In this document: in pieces, positions 1 through 11,938 of the stretch
Numbering within the stretch: the stretch's first letter is position 1
Layout of the letters: every line of letters starts with the position of its first letter
NCBI GenBank assembly: GCA_039707655.1
Contig: CM077665.1
Location: 312,356,486 to 312,420,485, forward strand
DNA length: 64,000 nt
Direction of reading: 5' to 3'
From: Elymus sibiricus
Taxonomy: Eukaryota; Streptophyta; Magnoliopsida; Poales; Poaceae
The notes under the pieces: generated by a model
Database searches by the model: none
Seen by the model: the letters and a program-made list of their open reading frames with translations, nothing else
Told to the model about the DNA's origin: nothing
Translations under genes and position numbers: made by a program

Positions 1-294
1 CATGGAGCAAAGTCAGTAGATGATATACTCCTCTTCCCCACTCCTGGATTAATGAAGTAATGCTCTACATAACGGTTTCCTGTTTATAGTAATGAACTAG
101 TTGTAGGCTTGTAGCATAGTAACTCATAGAACGCTTCAATCCACTAACACTCAGCTTTATTAACAAGGTACCAATATACATCTATTCGGTTCACATACAT
201 TGAACTGAAGTACATAGAATTCAGGTTGAAGCTTTTTAATACACGGTAGATATTTCTCAATTCCACCAAAAGCTTGCACCATTGTGGCATTTAC

Positions 295-3200
295 CTTGTA
301 ATACTGCATAGCCTTATTGAGGTCCCCAACCTCCATAAACAGGCCGGCGAGATTTGACCATGCAATTGCAAAATGTGGATCTATTCGTATTGCTTCAAGG
401 TAGCAAGAATATGCCTGAAGATGCAATCAGATGACATAATAAGGATCATTCAACGGTACCACTTGTTATCGAAGCCAACACAACTTGCTTACCTCTTGCA
501 CAAGACCCTGTGCTTTCATTAGATTCCCCAGATTACTATGTGCATCAACCTAAATTATGGAATAACAAATGTCAACTCACAGAATGAACAAGCAGAATTA
601 CTGGAAACGTGTGAATACACATACCAAACATGGGTTCAGGACAAGCGCTTGTTTACAGCATTGTGCTGCTTCATTCAGTCTACCTTTGCGTGTATATGCA
701 CTTGCAAGGTTTGACCATGCATCACAAAAATTTGGGCGTAGCTACAAGAGAAGAAAAGTTGGCGGTCAGACCGTTTCATCTCTTACAATCTTGCAATTGA
801 TTATTTATGTTAGAAACTTTCATAAGTTAAAAAGAACTGGAAGGGAAAAGAACAAGGGTGTAACGCATGCACTTGCCACATGAGGCATGCTAGTGTGCTA
901 GAAGGCCAATTAGCACCACTAATGGTCATGAAAAATCTGAGAAAAATCGGCAATATTGTCACAACATCATCACCCTCGCCACACAATTTCAAATCAAAAT
1001 TCGATCCATGCATTGGTTGTATCTCAATGTGTGGATCGAATTTCTCAATGTGTGGATCGAATTTAGATTTGAAATTGTGTGGCAAGGTAGATGCATGTAG
1101 TGTCAATATTGCCGGTTTTTCTCAGAACTTCTTCATGGCCATTGGAGTGCTCATTGGGCCTCTACTACACCCTAAATCCCTTGGTGCACACAACACACCT
1201 CATAAACAGTACTCAGATCCGAAAGATAAATTATGAACCATGTAAAGATAGCATGCACTCAACATGATAGACATGGAGATTTAGCATAAGAATAACAATT
1301 ATGGCCCTGATGGACATTTAGATCCATGGAACAAATATACCACAACAACAACAACAACACAGCCAATGTTTTTGTTAAAGCATGGCCGGTCCCGAGCCCG
1401 GGTAAAGGAGGAGGGTTGTGTGATAGGCTTGGCGAGCCAACGTAAAAACCAGACATTCTTATGGATATGAAACCCAATGGAATAAATATACCATCTTGGC
1501 ATAATGGAAATATGTGCAAAAGAAGTGGAAACAAACCACAAATACGTTGGCACATGAGATCAAGTAAAAATATAACTTTAATTCAAAAGGATATTATCCA
1601 CTCTAGTACTCTACATTGCCTCTCAGGGGCATAATAGTAAGGTAAAACACAGATTCCGCTGACTTTAAATCAAAAGGTCTCTAGTCTCTACAGCTAAATA
1701 CTAACCAAATCGTACAGTTTACAGATATAATCTTATTCTTTCTTCCTCCATGTTAAGCCAAGCACAATTCCAGCAACAATGCTTATGCCGTATTCATAGT
1801 AGTAAACCCTAACACCAAAGACAAATAACACTTTCACAGAAACGAGAGTGTGACTTGAGGTGATCCACCTAAAATTCATTTCGCTAACTAAAATCTGCAG
1901 TCTAGGAGGTCAGTTGGCTACTTGAACCATCAAGACACATTTGGTGATCCTCAGTGGAATTTCCAGAAATGAAGTGGAAATTTTGTAGACTGATAAGATT
2001 ATTCGGTGGTTAGGGTCAATACAACAATATAACAGGGGCACCGGTCACATGCAAATATTAAGCAAGTTTCTTTTAGGCCAAAAAGACTGGAAAGAATCAT
2101 AGAAGACGTTGAAGTCAGGAAAATATAGCACAAACACACCTGAATAGCAGTTAAATAGTAACGAATTGCAAGATCGATGTCTCCCTTCTCCTACATGACA
2201 AAATAAAACGCATTGCACCATTAATTTCTGGGACCCTCAAAAAGCATGTCCATTTCTGAAAAGATTTTTCTTAATTACTCAACAAACCTTCCAGGCATTT
2301 GCCATGTTGCCATAGCACTCTGCAAATTGTGGGTCAATGGCAAGAGCCTCTTCATTCTTTGCGATGCAAAGATCATAATCACGAAGCTAGAGGAAACAAA
2401 ACTTTCAGTGATGGATTTGGAAGAAAGTAAGAAAGAACATGCCCAGGCATCACAATAGTAATAACCTGGAAATAAATAGCCCCAAGGAGAAGTAGATTAT
2501 CAGTTCGACGTGGATTCTTCTCATAAACAGCATTTCCATGCTCCAGTGCCTGACTATATTTTCCTGATTTGTAGCTCTGATGTGCAAGAGCCAGGTGGTC
2601 CTCTTCATTAACTAAATCATTTGAAGAAGCAGGATGGAAATTAGAATATGAACAAAAGGTAAATTTTAGAAGGTACAAAAGATCAATTCCAACATGAGTA
2701 TCCATTTAAATATCTACACCAGTTAATCCCACACGATGCAACAGGTACACTCCAGTCCAATAACTCCATAGTTCTAATAAGGTGCACCGGATTGCCTCCA
2801 CCATGAGGTTTGCAGAGGCCATAAGAATTCAGCTTTTCACATGACTTAAAATTGTATAATCCATCCATGAATCTAACCAGTATATTATCAAAAGCTCAAA
2901 TATCTGCAGTAAGTTAGCCGGCTTGAGCTCCATTTGGACTACTGCGCAAATAGTTATGTGAAATGTATGCGTTTAATACCAGACAATTAGGGGCAGATAC
3001 ACAATATAGCCAGTGGGTTCCTATGAGTGAATACTTTCCGCCCAAGACACAGAAATGCTCTAATTATAAAGGGGTGACTCCAATCGGCTGAAGCAAGTGA
3101 GCCAAGAACTTCATAGCCTAGACTGCACATCACCACTCAACCATTGGACTCCATGTGCCCTCAACTAATCTAGCTCTTGTCTCAACCCACATGCCTACAG

Positions 3201-4118
3201 CCAACATGTCCAAGCGAGGCAGGCCAAACAAATTATGTGCACATGCTTCTGCTGCATCGACTGCACGGTTCATAAGCGCTGAAAGAGTACTCTTTTGCAA
3301 TGGATGAAATATTTTTCTACTCCAGGCAAAATGATTGATAGATTTGGAGTTGAACTGAATACATAGTTTTAGATACTTAGATTGTATTCAATAGAAGATT
3401 GAAATTCAATTACCACCGATCAAAGCGCGCTTGGTTCTAATACGATTAGTTATGCTCTATACGATCTGATTTAACAGAACATTCAGGTTTAATCTAGAGA
3501 CCTGCCTGAGAAGGAAATTGAGTATTCCACTTGCATCTATTTTATGAACTTGATATGCCCAAAGATGACTCCGTGGACCTGATTAGTTAAATCCTCAAAG
3601 AGCCTGAGGAAACAAGTAGTACAAGACTAGAATTTCCAGCGAGGTTATTGACTTAATAGCTCACATGTTCCTGGAAATCCGAACAGCAACGCCAGCCACG
3701 CAGACCATTCTGGGTAAAAATAAAGCAGTTCTCCCGAGTTTCTACTTAATTTCAAACACCGTAAACTTAAAACAAACACAAACAACTCTACCCAGAGCAC
3801 AGTTTTCCACAAGCTCAACTGAGTTAAGATCCTTCACGCCCTAGCAGAAGGAGGGAAAGGGAACCCCTGGCAAATCGGTGATCACAACCTAAAAAAGAGA
3901 TCAACGAGTAGCAAAGTCGAGGATCAGCAGAGGTGCTCACCACCGACGAGCTGCTTGGTCCTGGCGTCCAAGGACACAGGGGGCAGCAGGAAAGCCGCCG
4001 CTGGCGCTGGCCTCTCGGGAGCCGGCCCCGCGCCGCCGCTGACCCCGAGCCATACGTCGTCCCCGCCGCGCACCGCCGGCGCCGCCAGGTGGCGCGCGTC
4101 GCTACGCAGCGAGAGCAT
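295..4118 (-). CDS. SEC: SECRET AGENT-type O-GlcNAc transferase, 5' part (7 exons, runs off left edge)
   Basis: Protein O-GlcNAc transferase; the visible part is the N-terminal TPR region that binds substrates, while the catalytic glycosyltransferase domain lies beyond base 1. Coding exons on the minus strand, all with GT donors and AG acceptors: 4118-3941, 2611-2466, 2386-2288, 2190-2140, 741-625, 549-493, 414-295 (768 nt, 256 codons, no stop). Exon 1 gives a low-complexity Ala/Pro/Gly leader of 59 residues. From exon 2 come consecutive 34-residue TPRs with the typical W-x-N-L-A/G and Y-x-x-A-I/L pattern, for example DAWSNLASAYTRKGR, VDAHSNLGNLMKAQG and IAWSNLAGLFMEVGD. Spacing and wording match plant SEC rather than SPINDLY (family knowledge). 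Exon phases join correctly, including a Val codon split between exons 1 and 2. The ATG at 4118 is chosen because it opens the GC-rich exon just below a telo-box. Intron 1 is 1.3 kb; intron 4 is 1.4 kb and holds a foldback element and a (CAA)n run at 1343-1359. No further exon is visible in 1-294. Confidence 0.87.
893..1171. mobile_element. Foldback MITE-like element in SEC intron 4
   Basis: The two ends are long inverted repeats: about 65 bp from 893 pairs imperfectly with 1171 backwards (GGCCAATTAGCACC... against the complement of ...GGAGTGCTCATTGGGCC). Inside, a second inverted pair (CACACAATTTCAAATC near 980 and GATTTGAAATTGTGTG near 1066) extends the stem, and a GTGTGGATCGAATTT unit is repeated in direct orientation near 1029 and 1050. 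There is no coding capacity. Size and structure fit a MITE; the superfamily and TSD are not clear. Confidence 0.7.
1381..1505. repeat. Possible fragment of a dispersed non-LTR-associated repeat in SEC intron 4
   Basis: The stretch with GGTCCCGAGCCCGGGTAAAG and GGCTTGGCGAGCCAACGT resembles, from memory, a leader sequence repeated in many plant genomes and associated with RTE-like non-LTR elements. It has no ORF of its own and lies between exons 4 and 5. The assignment rests on recall only. Confidence 0.3.
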
Positions 4119-4370
4119 CGCGCGGAAACCCTAGATCCGGTGGCCTAGACCAACGCGGGCCCGAAATCTCGCGCGGGCGCGAGAGGTTTTGGGGCGGAGG
4201 GGGGGAGTGCTGTGATGGACGACGGCGCCTCTCCACTTGCGGGGATTGGGGAATTTTTGCGTTCCTTGGGAGAGATTTCCGGGAAGAGGTGGAGATTTTT
4301 ATTTGCTCCGTTGCACCGTCTTCCGTCGCGGCAAACGGAGAGAGCCAAGTGGGTGCGCGCCATGTGTCTT
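4119..4370 (-). promoter_or_regulatory. 5' UTR and proximal promoter of the SEC gene
   Basis: This GC-rich, CpG-rich stretch lies directly upstream of the SEC start codon. A telo-box (AAACCCTAG on the plus strand, 4126-4134) sits 7 bases upstream of the ATG; such boxes are common near the starts of plant housekeeping genes. No clear TATA box is seen. The transcription start cannot be placed from sequence alone. Confidence 0.5.
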
Positions 4371-4455
4371 TGCTGTGGACGTGTCTGGTAGTGACTTTGC
4401 TTCTTTTTTTTTAAAGACTTTGATGCGTGTCAACTTGTGGTTTGATACTTAGGAG

Positions 4456-4504
4456 ACAGTAGGATCCCCTACTCCTCAAAAAAAAAAAACAGTAGGATCC
4501 CCTA
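4456..4504 (+). mobile_element. Ultra-short poly(A) retroposon scar with 16-bp target duplication
   Basis: The 16-mer ACAGTAGGATCCCCTA occurs twice (4456-4471 and 4489-4504). Between the copies is only CTCCTC followed by a run of A. A 3' poly(A) directly abutting a long target duplication is the hallmark of L1/SINE-type target-primed insertion. Here the insert is cut down to about 17 bp. It could instead be a chance tandem duplication with A-run expansion. Confidence 0.5.
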
Positions 4505-4647
4505 TCCATTAGTATTCGTGTTTTTTAAAATTTTATTTCAGGTGGCGATTTCGTCAATTTCGAGATGATGTGTCAAAGTTTTCATAGGGATAGGGTAGAT
4601 GCATGTGTTCATAGGGATCAGTGTACTGTGTTCAATAAAAAGAAAGA

Positions 4648-5012
4648 CTTGATGCTCCCGGGTACACCCTATATGCATGAAATAATTTATTAGTAATTGG
4701 CGAAAACTAAAAAAAGTTGAATTTTTTTGAAAACACATATGATCAAGTGTTACACTCGTGTAAAAAGTTTCACCAAGGCATAACTCTTCGTTGACTTCAA
4801 GGAAAAAACATTTTTCGAGAACAATATAGCATGCGTTCAATTTATTTTTCTTTACCCAAAATATCATGCAAGATTCCTTGACGAAACTTTTTGCACAAAT
4901 GTAATACTTGATCATATTTATTTACAAGAGAGATTTGAAAACTTGGAACTATTTTACATTTGCTAAATTATTTGGCGCATATGAAGTGCGTGCGCACATA
5001 GGAGCACCAAGG
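4648..5012. mobile_element. Foldback (MITE-like) element
   Basis: Inverted repeats run over most of the length. 4739-4774 (TATGATCAAGTGTTACACTC...) pairs with the complement of 4880-4916. Outside them, 4648-4710 pairs more weakly with the complement of 4950-5012 (TTGATGCTCC against TTGGTGCTCC at the tips). There is no convincing coding region: the open frame on the minus strand is a by-product of AT-rich palindromic sequence. The superfamily was not determined. Confidence 0.55.
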
Positions 5013-6199
5013 GATTTTCCCTTAGAGTAGCTCCTCTAATAGGCACCAAAAGTTGGTTGGGGTAAAATTTGCAACAATCAAAACTGCCTCTTTGCAACAT
5101 CAAAGACCTCCACTCTGACCGATGTCGTGAAATAGAGCACTAGTAACTCAATAGATGCCCTAAATTACATCTATAAACAATATTGGAGTACCCGTCCCCT
5201 GGGCTCGTCGAGGGCGCGGAGGCCCTTTGCACCGTACGTTTCGCGGTGGTGTGCCGTGGGGGCTCTCTGAGTCATCTGATCTGCCTGGACGGCACGGACC
5301 TAGGTGTAACGTCCAACATACGGTCCTAACCCGAACGAAGACTTGCAGTGCTCGGTAAGGATAGAAGTGCATATTAGGTACACCCCAACATGTGACTAAA
5401 TAATACACGCAAGTGTCGCGTGTCGTTAACAAGGTGGGCTTCATAACAAAATACCATGCAAGCAGATATAAGATGTGAGCATTTAAGGTGGCTTACACTC
5501 GTCACAACAAAGGAAGGTAACAACATAATAACATGATCCACCAAAATAATCATAAAGACAGGATCCGAGTACAGATAAGAAGCAAATCTCGCCTAAGAGG
5601 CCCCAAATAAACAAGCATGATAACCACCCTGCCTAAATCTCAGGCTATCGACCGAGGATACCCCCTAGTCATCGTCTGGCAAAGGAATGTACATCCTTGC
5701 ACAATCTTCATCATATTCCCGCTTGAGACCTGCGGTCTCGTCTTCATCAAACTCAAGTGTACCAACATCTATGTTATCGTAGTGAACGTCAGCCTTTTCA
5801 GAGTCAGCATTCTCATTACCATGGGTAACAAAACTAACAATGTTTTTTATGCGTATGGAATGGTTAAGCTGTGAGGTTGCAGCAAGTACTAAGCACTTGT
5901 AACCAACTACGCATGTGAATACTAAAACAGGTTTACGTGGTTATGTGTTGGGGGTATCAAGTTTCAAGTCACCACATAACCACGGACATGGCTTTCCGAA
6001 AGGTTTAACCCTGCAGGGGTGCTCCAACTCGTCTATTATAAATTAGCCACATGCTTACATTGAAACCTCAACATCGTGATAGCACGAAGCATCGTCGTAG
6101 TCTAGTGTACAAGCCCATCATAAAGAGTAAAAGTAGTCCAAGGAGATCTCTCGGTGTGCCAACCTCGATTCAGAGCTGTGCGCACTCTTCCTCGGACAC
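5013..6199. other. Intergenic, unclassified
   Basis: No gene could be supported here. The 5160-5340 part is GC-richer than its surroundings. The 5930-6190 part (a CCACATAACCACGGACATGG-type stretch) looks like repeat sequence, but I cannot name a family. Short open frames here lack protein-like character. Confidence 0.4.
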
Positions 6200-6290
6200 T
6201 GATACACCTTTAACGTATCTATAGTTTATAAAGTATTCATGTCATATTTACATCAATTATATATGGTTTTGGTGTACTTTTATATTACTA
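6200..6290 (+). mobile_element. Truncated gypsy LTR, first ~90 bp
   Basis: It begins TGATACACCTTTAACGTATC and continues with TTTATAAAGTATTCATGTCA. This matches, base for base in most places, the start of the LTRs of elements A and B read on the minus strand (TGATACGTCTCCAACGTATC, then TTTATGAAGTATTCATGCCA). The rest of the LTR is missing: the match stops near 6290, where unrelated GC-rich sequence begins. Confidence 0.6.
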
Positions 6291-6928
6291 GCGGGCGGAG
6301 GCGCGGCGGCACGTCGCACCCATCGGAGAGCTAGTGTGTGTGCATGTGTTTCTTTTTGTAACGAGGGAAAAGGAGATAGTGGGTTCAAAAGCGAGCCGTT
6401 GGCGTGAAAGTATTTGTGCATTCAGTTGGTTCATATAGGTCCTTGTGCTTTATTATCCATAACTGTGATTTCTTGTTGCTTTATTGTAGTTATTTTTCTT
6501 GCATGTCTAGTTGATTTGTTGTTCTGTGGGTGAAAAGGAGGAAGGTTATATAATTTTGCATGTGGGTCGTGTGAGATTTTTTTGTTATGCTCCGAAAGCG
6601 ACAAAAATTTGTATATGATAGTAACTGCAGAAGTAGAATATATGGAGCATTGAGGTCTTCTTCCTATACTAATGAAGATATGTGGAAAATGATATATTTT
6701 TAAAAGCAGATGTTTAGCGAGTAGATGCCATATTTGGAGTGTGGCAAAGGAAAGTATACCGGAAGATGTTATATTTTCCGTATGTAAGTGTTGATGTCGA
6801 ATAGTAGTATGCATGGTCTGCTATTAGCTAGGTGTCCACCTAAAAGCATGCTAGATTTTACAACATTTCAATTATTGTGTTAGCAACTGAATCATGTATA
6901 AGTTCAACCATTTGTTGTACTGGATAGG
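6291..6928. other. Intergenic, unclassified
   Basis: It begins with a very GC-rich run (6291-6316) and then becomes AT-rich. No gene, terminal repeat or recognised element could be supported. A minus-strand open frame (6431-6814) has no recognisable domain. Confidence 0.35.
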
Positions 6929-7722
6929 TGAAAGGGCATCTCCTGCCCTAAGTGTTTTGACGTTGATGACAACACGATTTGCAGACTAATCGGGTGCTTA
7001 AGTTTTCAGGTCGTATTCCTAGCACAAGACAGTTAGGCTTACGGAGTTTCCTTTGCGTTTATTTCTTTGGTCGTAGGAAACCCGTACTATTAAGAGGGAA
7101 TTCGCATTGGAAGGTATTGGGTGAATCAATACACGTACACACTCATATTGCACCTATCTATCCCTTCCATTCGAGAGAGAGCGTGTCATTAATCTTCCTA
7201 AGTCATGTTTTTACATAACGGTTGTACCGCCAGCCGGAGCGGTTGTACCGGTTGCACCGGTACTTCAGGTGCAACTATCGCCATGGGGGTGATTCCCCAG
7301 GGGTTGTTCCCTCCAGGAAGGTCTCAAGCAGTTGTACCGCTGGGACCGCGATGGTTGTACCGCCTGGTCCATGATCGTTTCCTTGGAGGGGTGACTAGGC
7401 GATTGTACCGGCCCAAGTACCGCTCAACCACCGGAGTGGGGTGTCCCCGTATCTGGTGGTGGTGCGGTGCTTGGGCGGTGGTGGCCCGGTAGTTCCGGTT
7501 TAACTGATACTACCGGTGTCCGCGACAGTTGTACCGCTCAAGACTTAATCGCCACCAAGTGCCCTGGCTGGCCGATCCAACCGTGCCTTTGCACAGTTCT
7601 ACCACCGAAGTCTGGGTGCCCCGGCTGTGTTGTTGGCTCGGTTGTTGGGCGGTGGTGGCCCGGTAGTTCCGGTCCTTCCGGTAATACCGGAGCACCGGGC
7701 AGTTGTACCGCGTGTTCAAAAC
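6929..7722 (+). mobile_element. Sirevirus-type LTR fragment (second family)
   Basis: It starts TGAAAGGGCATCTCCTGCCC with a GTTGATGACAACA motif, the same head architecture as the other Sirevirus LTRs here (TGAAAGCAC... then ATGACAACATA). The interior at 7215-7720 carries many CGG...CCG half-palindromes (GGTTGTACCG, CGGTTGCACCGG, TTCCGGTAATACCGGAGC). The 3' end of the LTR and any internal domain are missing: element E sequence follows directly at about 7723. Confidence 0.6.
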
Positions 7723-9845
7723 ATATAAGTGAAGCATATAGAGTATTCTAACAAATTATGATGACCGCATGTCTCTCTCAAGCATGTTTGTCTGGCAAAC
7801 AATGATTGTGGCAAACTAAAAGAAAATAAAATATGGCACATGACGCCCCAAGCAAAACACATATCATGTGATGAATAAAAATATAGCTCCAAGTGACATA
7901 CCTATAGATTGGAGACGAAAGAGGGGATGCCTTCCGGTGCATACCTACGCTTAGACGCTTGGGTCTTCCTTGAATATTGCCTTGGGGTGTCGTGGGCATC
8001 CCAATCTTAGGGTCTTTCCGCTCCTTATTCCTTAATCCATCGTTGTCTCACCCAAAACTTGAAAACTTCAGCACACAAAACTCAACAAAACCTCGTGAGA
8101 ACCGTTAGTATAATAGACATATCAAATACTTTAAGTACTGTTATAAATTGATTCATATTTCAATATTGCATAATAGGTATTGTATTCTAACTTCTCCATG
8201 GCTTATACCCCCGATACGATCCATAACATCATCAAAACAAGCTAACTATGCAAGCAAAAAATAGAATCTGACTAAAATAGAACAGTCTGTAATGATCTGT
8301 ACTAAAACCATACTTATATAACTCCGAAAATTCTGAAAAATCAGGACAACCTAGGCAATTTGCATACCAATACTGTGTAAAAAATTCAGATAAAAAAGAC
8401 ATTCCAGTAAAATCAGAGAAATTCTGCACTGGACACAAAAGTTTCTATTTTTGCACCGTATCAATTCTACTATCATCCAAATCATCCCAAAGGCTTTACT
8501 TGGCACAAACACTAATTTAAACATAAAAACACAATCATTACGGTAGCAATAATCATGTCAACACACCAAAATAGAAAGTAAAACAAAAAAATAAAGATAA
8601 CTATTGGGTTGCCTCCCAACAAGCGATATTGTTTTATGCCCCTAGCTAGGCATAATGCAGAGTATCAAGTGTTGTCATCCTTCATGTCCTGTAGAATTAA
8701 ATCATCAAAAACCTTCCTCAACAACTCTCTATTCTCATTTTCCACTTGTCTAGTAGGTGAACTCAATTTTTAAAGGGACTATGCTTGGTACTTTTAACAT
8801 CCATAACATCATGATTGGAATTATCTCCACAAAGGTCCTCATATAGGACATGGATTTCATCATCAATAGGTTCTCTAGCCATAATTTTAAAAGATTACTC
8901 ATGAAGCGCTTCATCAATTCCTTTAGTAATCCACCCAAATTTTTCACAAGCATTATGGTACAAAGGTTTTATTAAGACCTCATGAGGAACTCTCCTCCTC
9001 AAATTCTCACCATAGCCATGATAATCCTTAGATTCTAACCTACGCATCGTATCTTATCATGAAGAATTTCCTCTATATGAGGTTCTTTGGAATCTATTTT
9101 ATAATAAGCAAAAAAATTCCCTAGCTTCTTTGATTAAATAATAAATTCATGCATAAGGATGATAGTCACGATTTTCTTGGCTTTAGGATCATGTATGCTA
9201 GGGCGACTTAGGAACATCTTTTGTAAGAATGGTGTAGGTGAACAAATTTTCTTTCTAATTTGACTACAAGCGTAGCAATGACATCCACATAATAATTTGT
9301 TTATCAAGTATAGACCCCCTAACAAGTGGTATGACTCACGTTAGAAAAATTCTTGAATGACATTCTTTCCAATAACGTTACCATGCCCCACATGATAGAT
9401 TTTAGTTTTTAAGAATGGAGGGCATCCAACATGCGGAACTTGATCTTTTGGGGGATCATGATTAGAATCACAGACTTAGGTTTTTCTTCATTAGATTCAC
9501 TAGCACTATCTTCGCTAGCGCTCTCAACGATAACCTTTTCAAGCTCGGACATGATAATAACTTCAAGCAAACAAGTAACTAGGTAACTAAGCAAACAAGC
9601 AAATAGAAATATTTTTGTATTTTTGTATTTTTATATAAAGCAAAATATAGCAACAAATAAAAAGTATAACAAGTGAAATATAATTTATGTGTAGGTACCT
9701 GACGAGAGTTTGATGATGTCTCCCCGGCAATGGCACCAGAAATTCTTCCTGCTACTTGTGAGTTGCGTTGAGATTTTGCCCGAAGAGGAGAGGAGCTGCG
9801 TTGAGATTTTACCTGACGAGATGATGTCTCCTTTGTGGGATCGAG
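7723..9845 (-). mobile_element. Element E: truncated non-autonomous gypsy-like element
   Basis: The order on the minus strand is a short LTR remnant (about 9749-9845), a tRNA-Asp-type primer site with two mismatches (plus strand CCCCGGCAATGGCACCA near 9722-9738), a decayed coding stretch (about 9560 down to 8640), and a non-coding region that includes one copy of the ~700-bp module seen in elements A and B, with degenerate PPT-like motifs near 7950 and 8000. The GTTGCCTCCCAACAAGCG stretch near 8607-8626 is shared with A and B. The 3' LTR is missing. The decayed frames (for example 9553-9425, acidic, starting MSELEKVIVESASED) have no recognisable domain. Confidence 0.6.
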
Positions 9846-10277
9846 GCAAACCATGACTCCTCTCTGGCCTTAGCCGAACCCTCCTTCAAGGACGAAGGGT
9901 TGAGGTATTTTTTGGAAAGCGACTCAGATAGCGGCCGACTAGAGGCAACCGATGAAACTTTTCTTCAAATCAGTCCGTCCAATCCGATGGCTACAGATCT
10001 AACACGGGACGAGGAAGCTAGGGCTTCGGACCCGCGGTCCTTAGAGATCGAAACTCACCCACCCACCTCCCACATCGAGTATCGCCCCGATAACTCGGGT
10101 CCACCAGACGTTTGGGATCTAGCCTATGTGCAACAACTTCCCGATGAGTCAATCAGGCAGTTCTGGGATATGTTCTTGTCTGTCAAAAACAAGATACCGA
10201 GCTACCAGGACTCAGACATAATAACAGCCTTCCAGCGCGGATGCAAGGATAAAGGCGCTTCGTACTCCCTCGCTCGC
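9846..10277 (+). pseudogene. gag: Element C gag, N-terminal part
   Basis: This open stretch reads in one frame into PDVWDLAYVQQLPDESIRQF and FLSVKNKIPSYQDSDIITAF, typical of the retrotransposon gag domain of plant gypsy elements (QLPxESIRxFWxxF...VKNKI). It stops being gag at 10278, where element A begins (TSD CTCGC at 10273-10277). The same frame resumes at 37281 (RHRVHTLPELSNLV). The true gag start is not visible. Confidence 0.75.
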
Positions 10278-11938
10278 TGATGTCTACTACACAACTTGTT
10301 CTTGTAGACTCGTGTTGGGCCTCCAAGCGCAGATTTTTGTAGGACAATAGCAAATTTCCCTTAAGTGGATGACCTAAGGTTTATCAATCCGTGGGAGGCG
10401 TAGGATGAAGATGGTCTCTCTCAAACAACCCTGCAACCAAATAACAAAAAGTCTCTTGTGTCCCCAACACACCAAATACAATGGTAAATTGTATAGGTGC
10501 ACTAGTTCGGCGAAGAGATGGTGATACAAGTGCAATATGGATGATAGATACAGGTTTTTGTAATCTGAAAATATAAAAACAGCAAGGTACAAAGTAACAA
10601 AAGTGAGCACAAACGGTATTGCAATGCTTGAAAACAAGGCCTAGGGTCCGTACTTTTGCTAGTGCAATCTCTCAACAATGCTAATATAATTGGATCACAT
10701 AACCATTCCTCAACGTGCAACGAAGAATCACTCCAAAGTTCTTATCTAGCGGAGAACATAAGAAGAAATTGTTTGTAGGGTACGAAACCACCTTAAAGTT
10801 ATCCTTTCCGATCGATCTATCCAAGAGTTCGTACTAAAATAACACCAAGTTATCCTTTCCGATTAATCTTTCTAGAGTTCGTACTAAAATAACACCATAT
10901 GATACGCATCAACCAACTCTAATGTCACCTAGATACTCCAATGTCACCACAAGTATCCATGAGTTAATTATACGATATGCATCAAACAATTTCAGATTCA
11001 TAATACTCAATCCAACACAAAGAACCTCAAAGAGTGCCCCAAGATTTCTATCGGAGAACATGGTATGAAAAGGTGCAATCAACTCCTATGCATAGATCCC
11101 CTAGGTCACTGGAACCCGCAAGTTGATGCCTCAACATATATCAAGTGAATCAATAGAATACCCCAATGTCACTACGGGTATCCCATGCAAGACGTACATC
11201 AAGTGTTCTCAACCAAAATATTCAATCCAACATAATGACATCTCAAAGGGAAAGATTCAATTCATCACAACATGATAACAAGGGAATGACATCATATGAT
11301 CCGACTATATTAACAAAGCCCGTGATACATCAAGATCGTGACATCTCAAGAACACGAGAGAGAGAGAGAGAGATTGAACACATAGCTACTGGTACATACC
11401 CTCAGCCCCGAGGGTGGACTACTCCCTCCTCGTCATGGCCTCCGCCGGGATGATGAAGATGGCCACCGGAGATGATCTACCCTCTCCGGCAAGGTACTGG
11501 AACGCCTCCAGATTGGTTTTTCGTCGATACAGAGAGTTGCGGTGGCGGAACTTCTCGTCTAGGGTTATTTATGGGGGTTTCTGAATATATAGGATTTTTG
11601 GGCGTCGGTTTCAGGCGAAGATGGGCCACAAGTGGACCACAAGACACCAGGGCGTGCCCTGGTGGGTTGTGCCCACCTCGTGGCTCTTCTGGCCCTCCAA
11701 CGAAGCTTCTAGTGCCTCTTTTGTTCCAAACAAATCGTCAAAAAGTTTCGTTGCATTTGGAAAACTTTGATTTCTGCACAAAAAACAACACCACGGTAGT
11801 TCTGCTGAAAACAGCGTCAGTCCGGGTTAGTTCTAAATAAATCATGTAAAGTGCATCAAAACCATATAAAAGTATTGTAAACATAGGTGAATATGGCATG
11901 AATACTTCATAAATTATCGATACGTTGGAGACGTATCA
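10278..11938 (-). repeat. Element A 3' LTR
   Basis: On the plus strand it reads from TGATGTCTACTACACAACTT to TTGGAGACGTATCA; the minus strand therefore starts TGATACGTCTCCAACG. It shares ACTTGTTCTTGTAGACTCGT with the partner at 35603-37275 and differs there from the LTRs of B, which identifies the pair. It carries an (AG)n run near 11351-11372 and a GC-rich stretch near 11405-11470. Confidence 0.85.

Noticed and set aside
295..4118. SPINDLY (O-fucosyltransferase) as an alternative identity for the TPR gene
   Set aside because: The TPR wording and the exon phases fit the SEC type. The catalytic part is outside the window, so this rests on the TPR region only.
6287..6316. GC-rich run next to CTAG, read on the minus strand as a possible Helitron 3' end
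   Set aside because: No clear hairpin before the CTAG, no TC start partner and no Rep/helicase sequence nearby.
9134..9594. Short minus-strand frames in element E as separate genes
   Set aside because: They are fragments of one decayed element ORF, interrupted by stops, without a recognisable domain.
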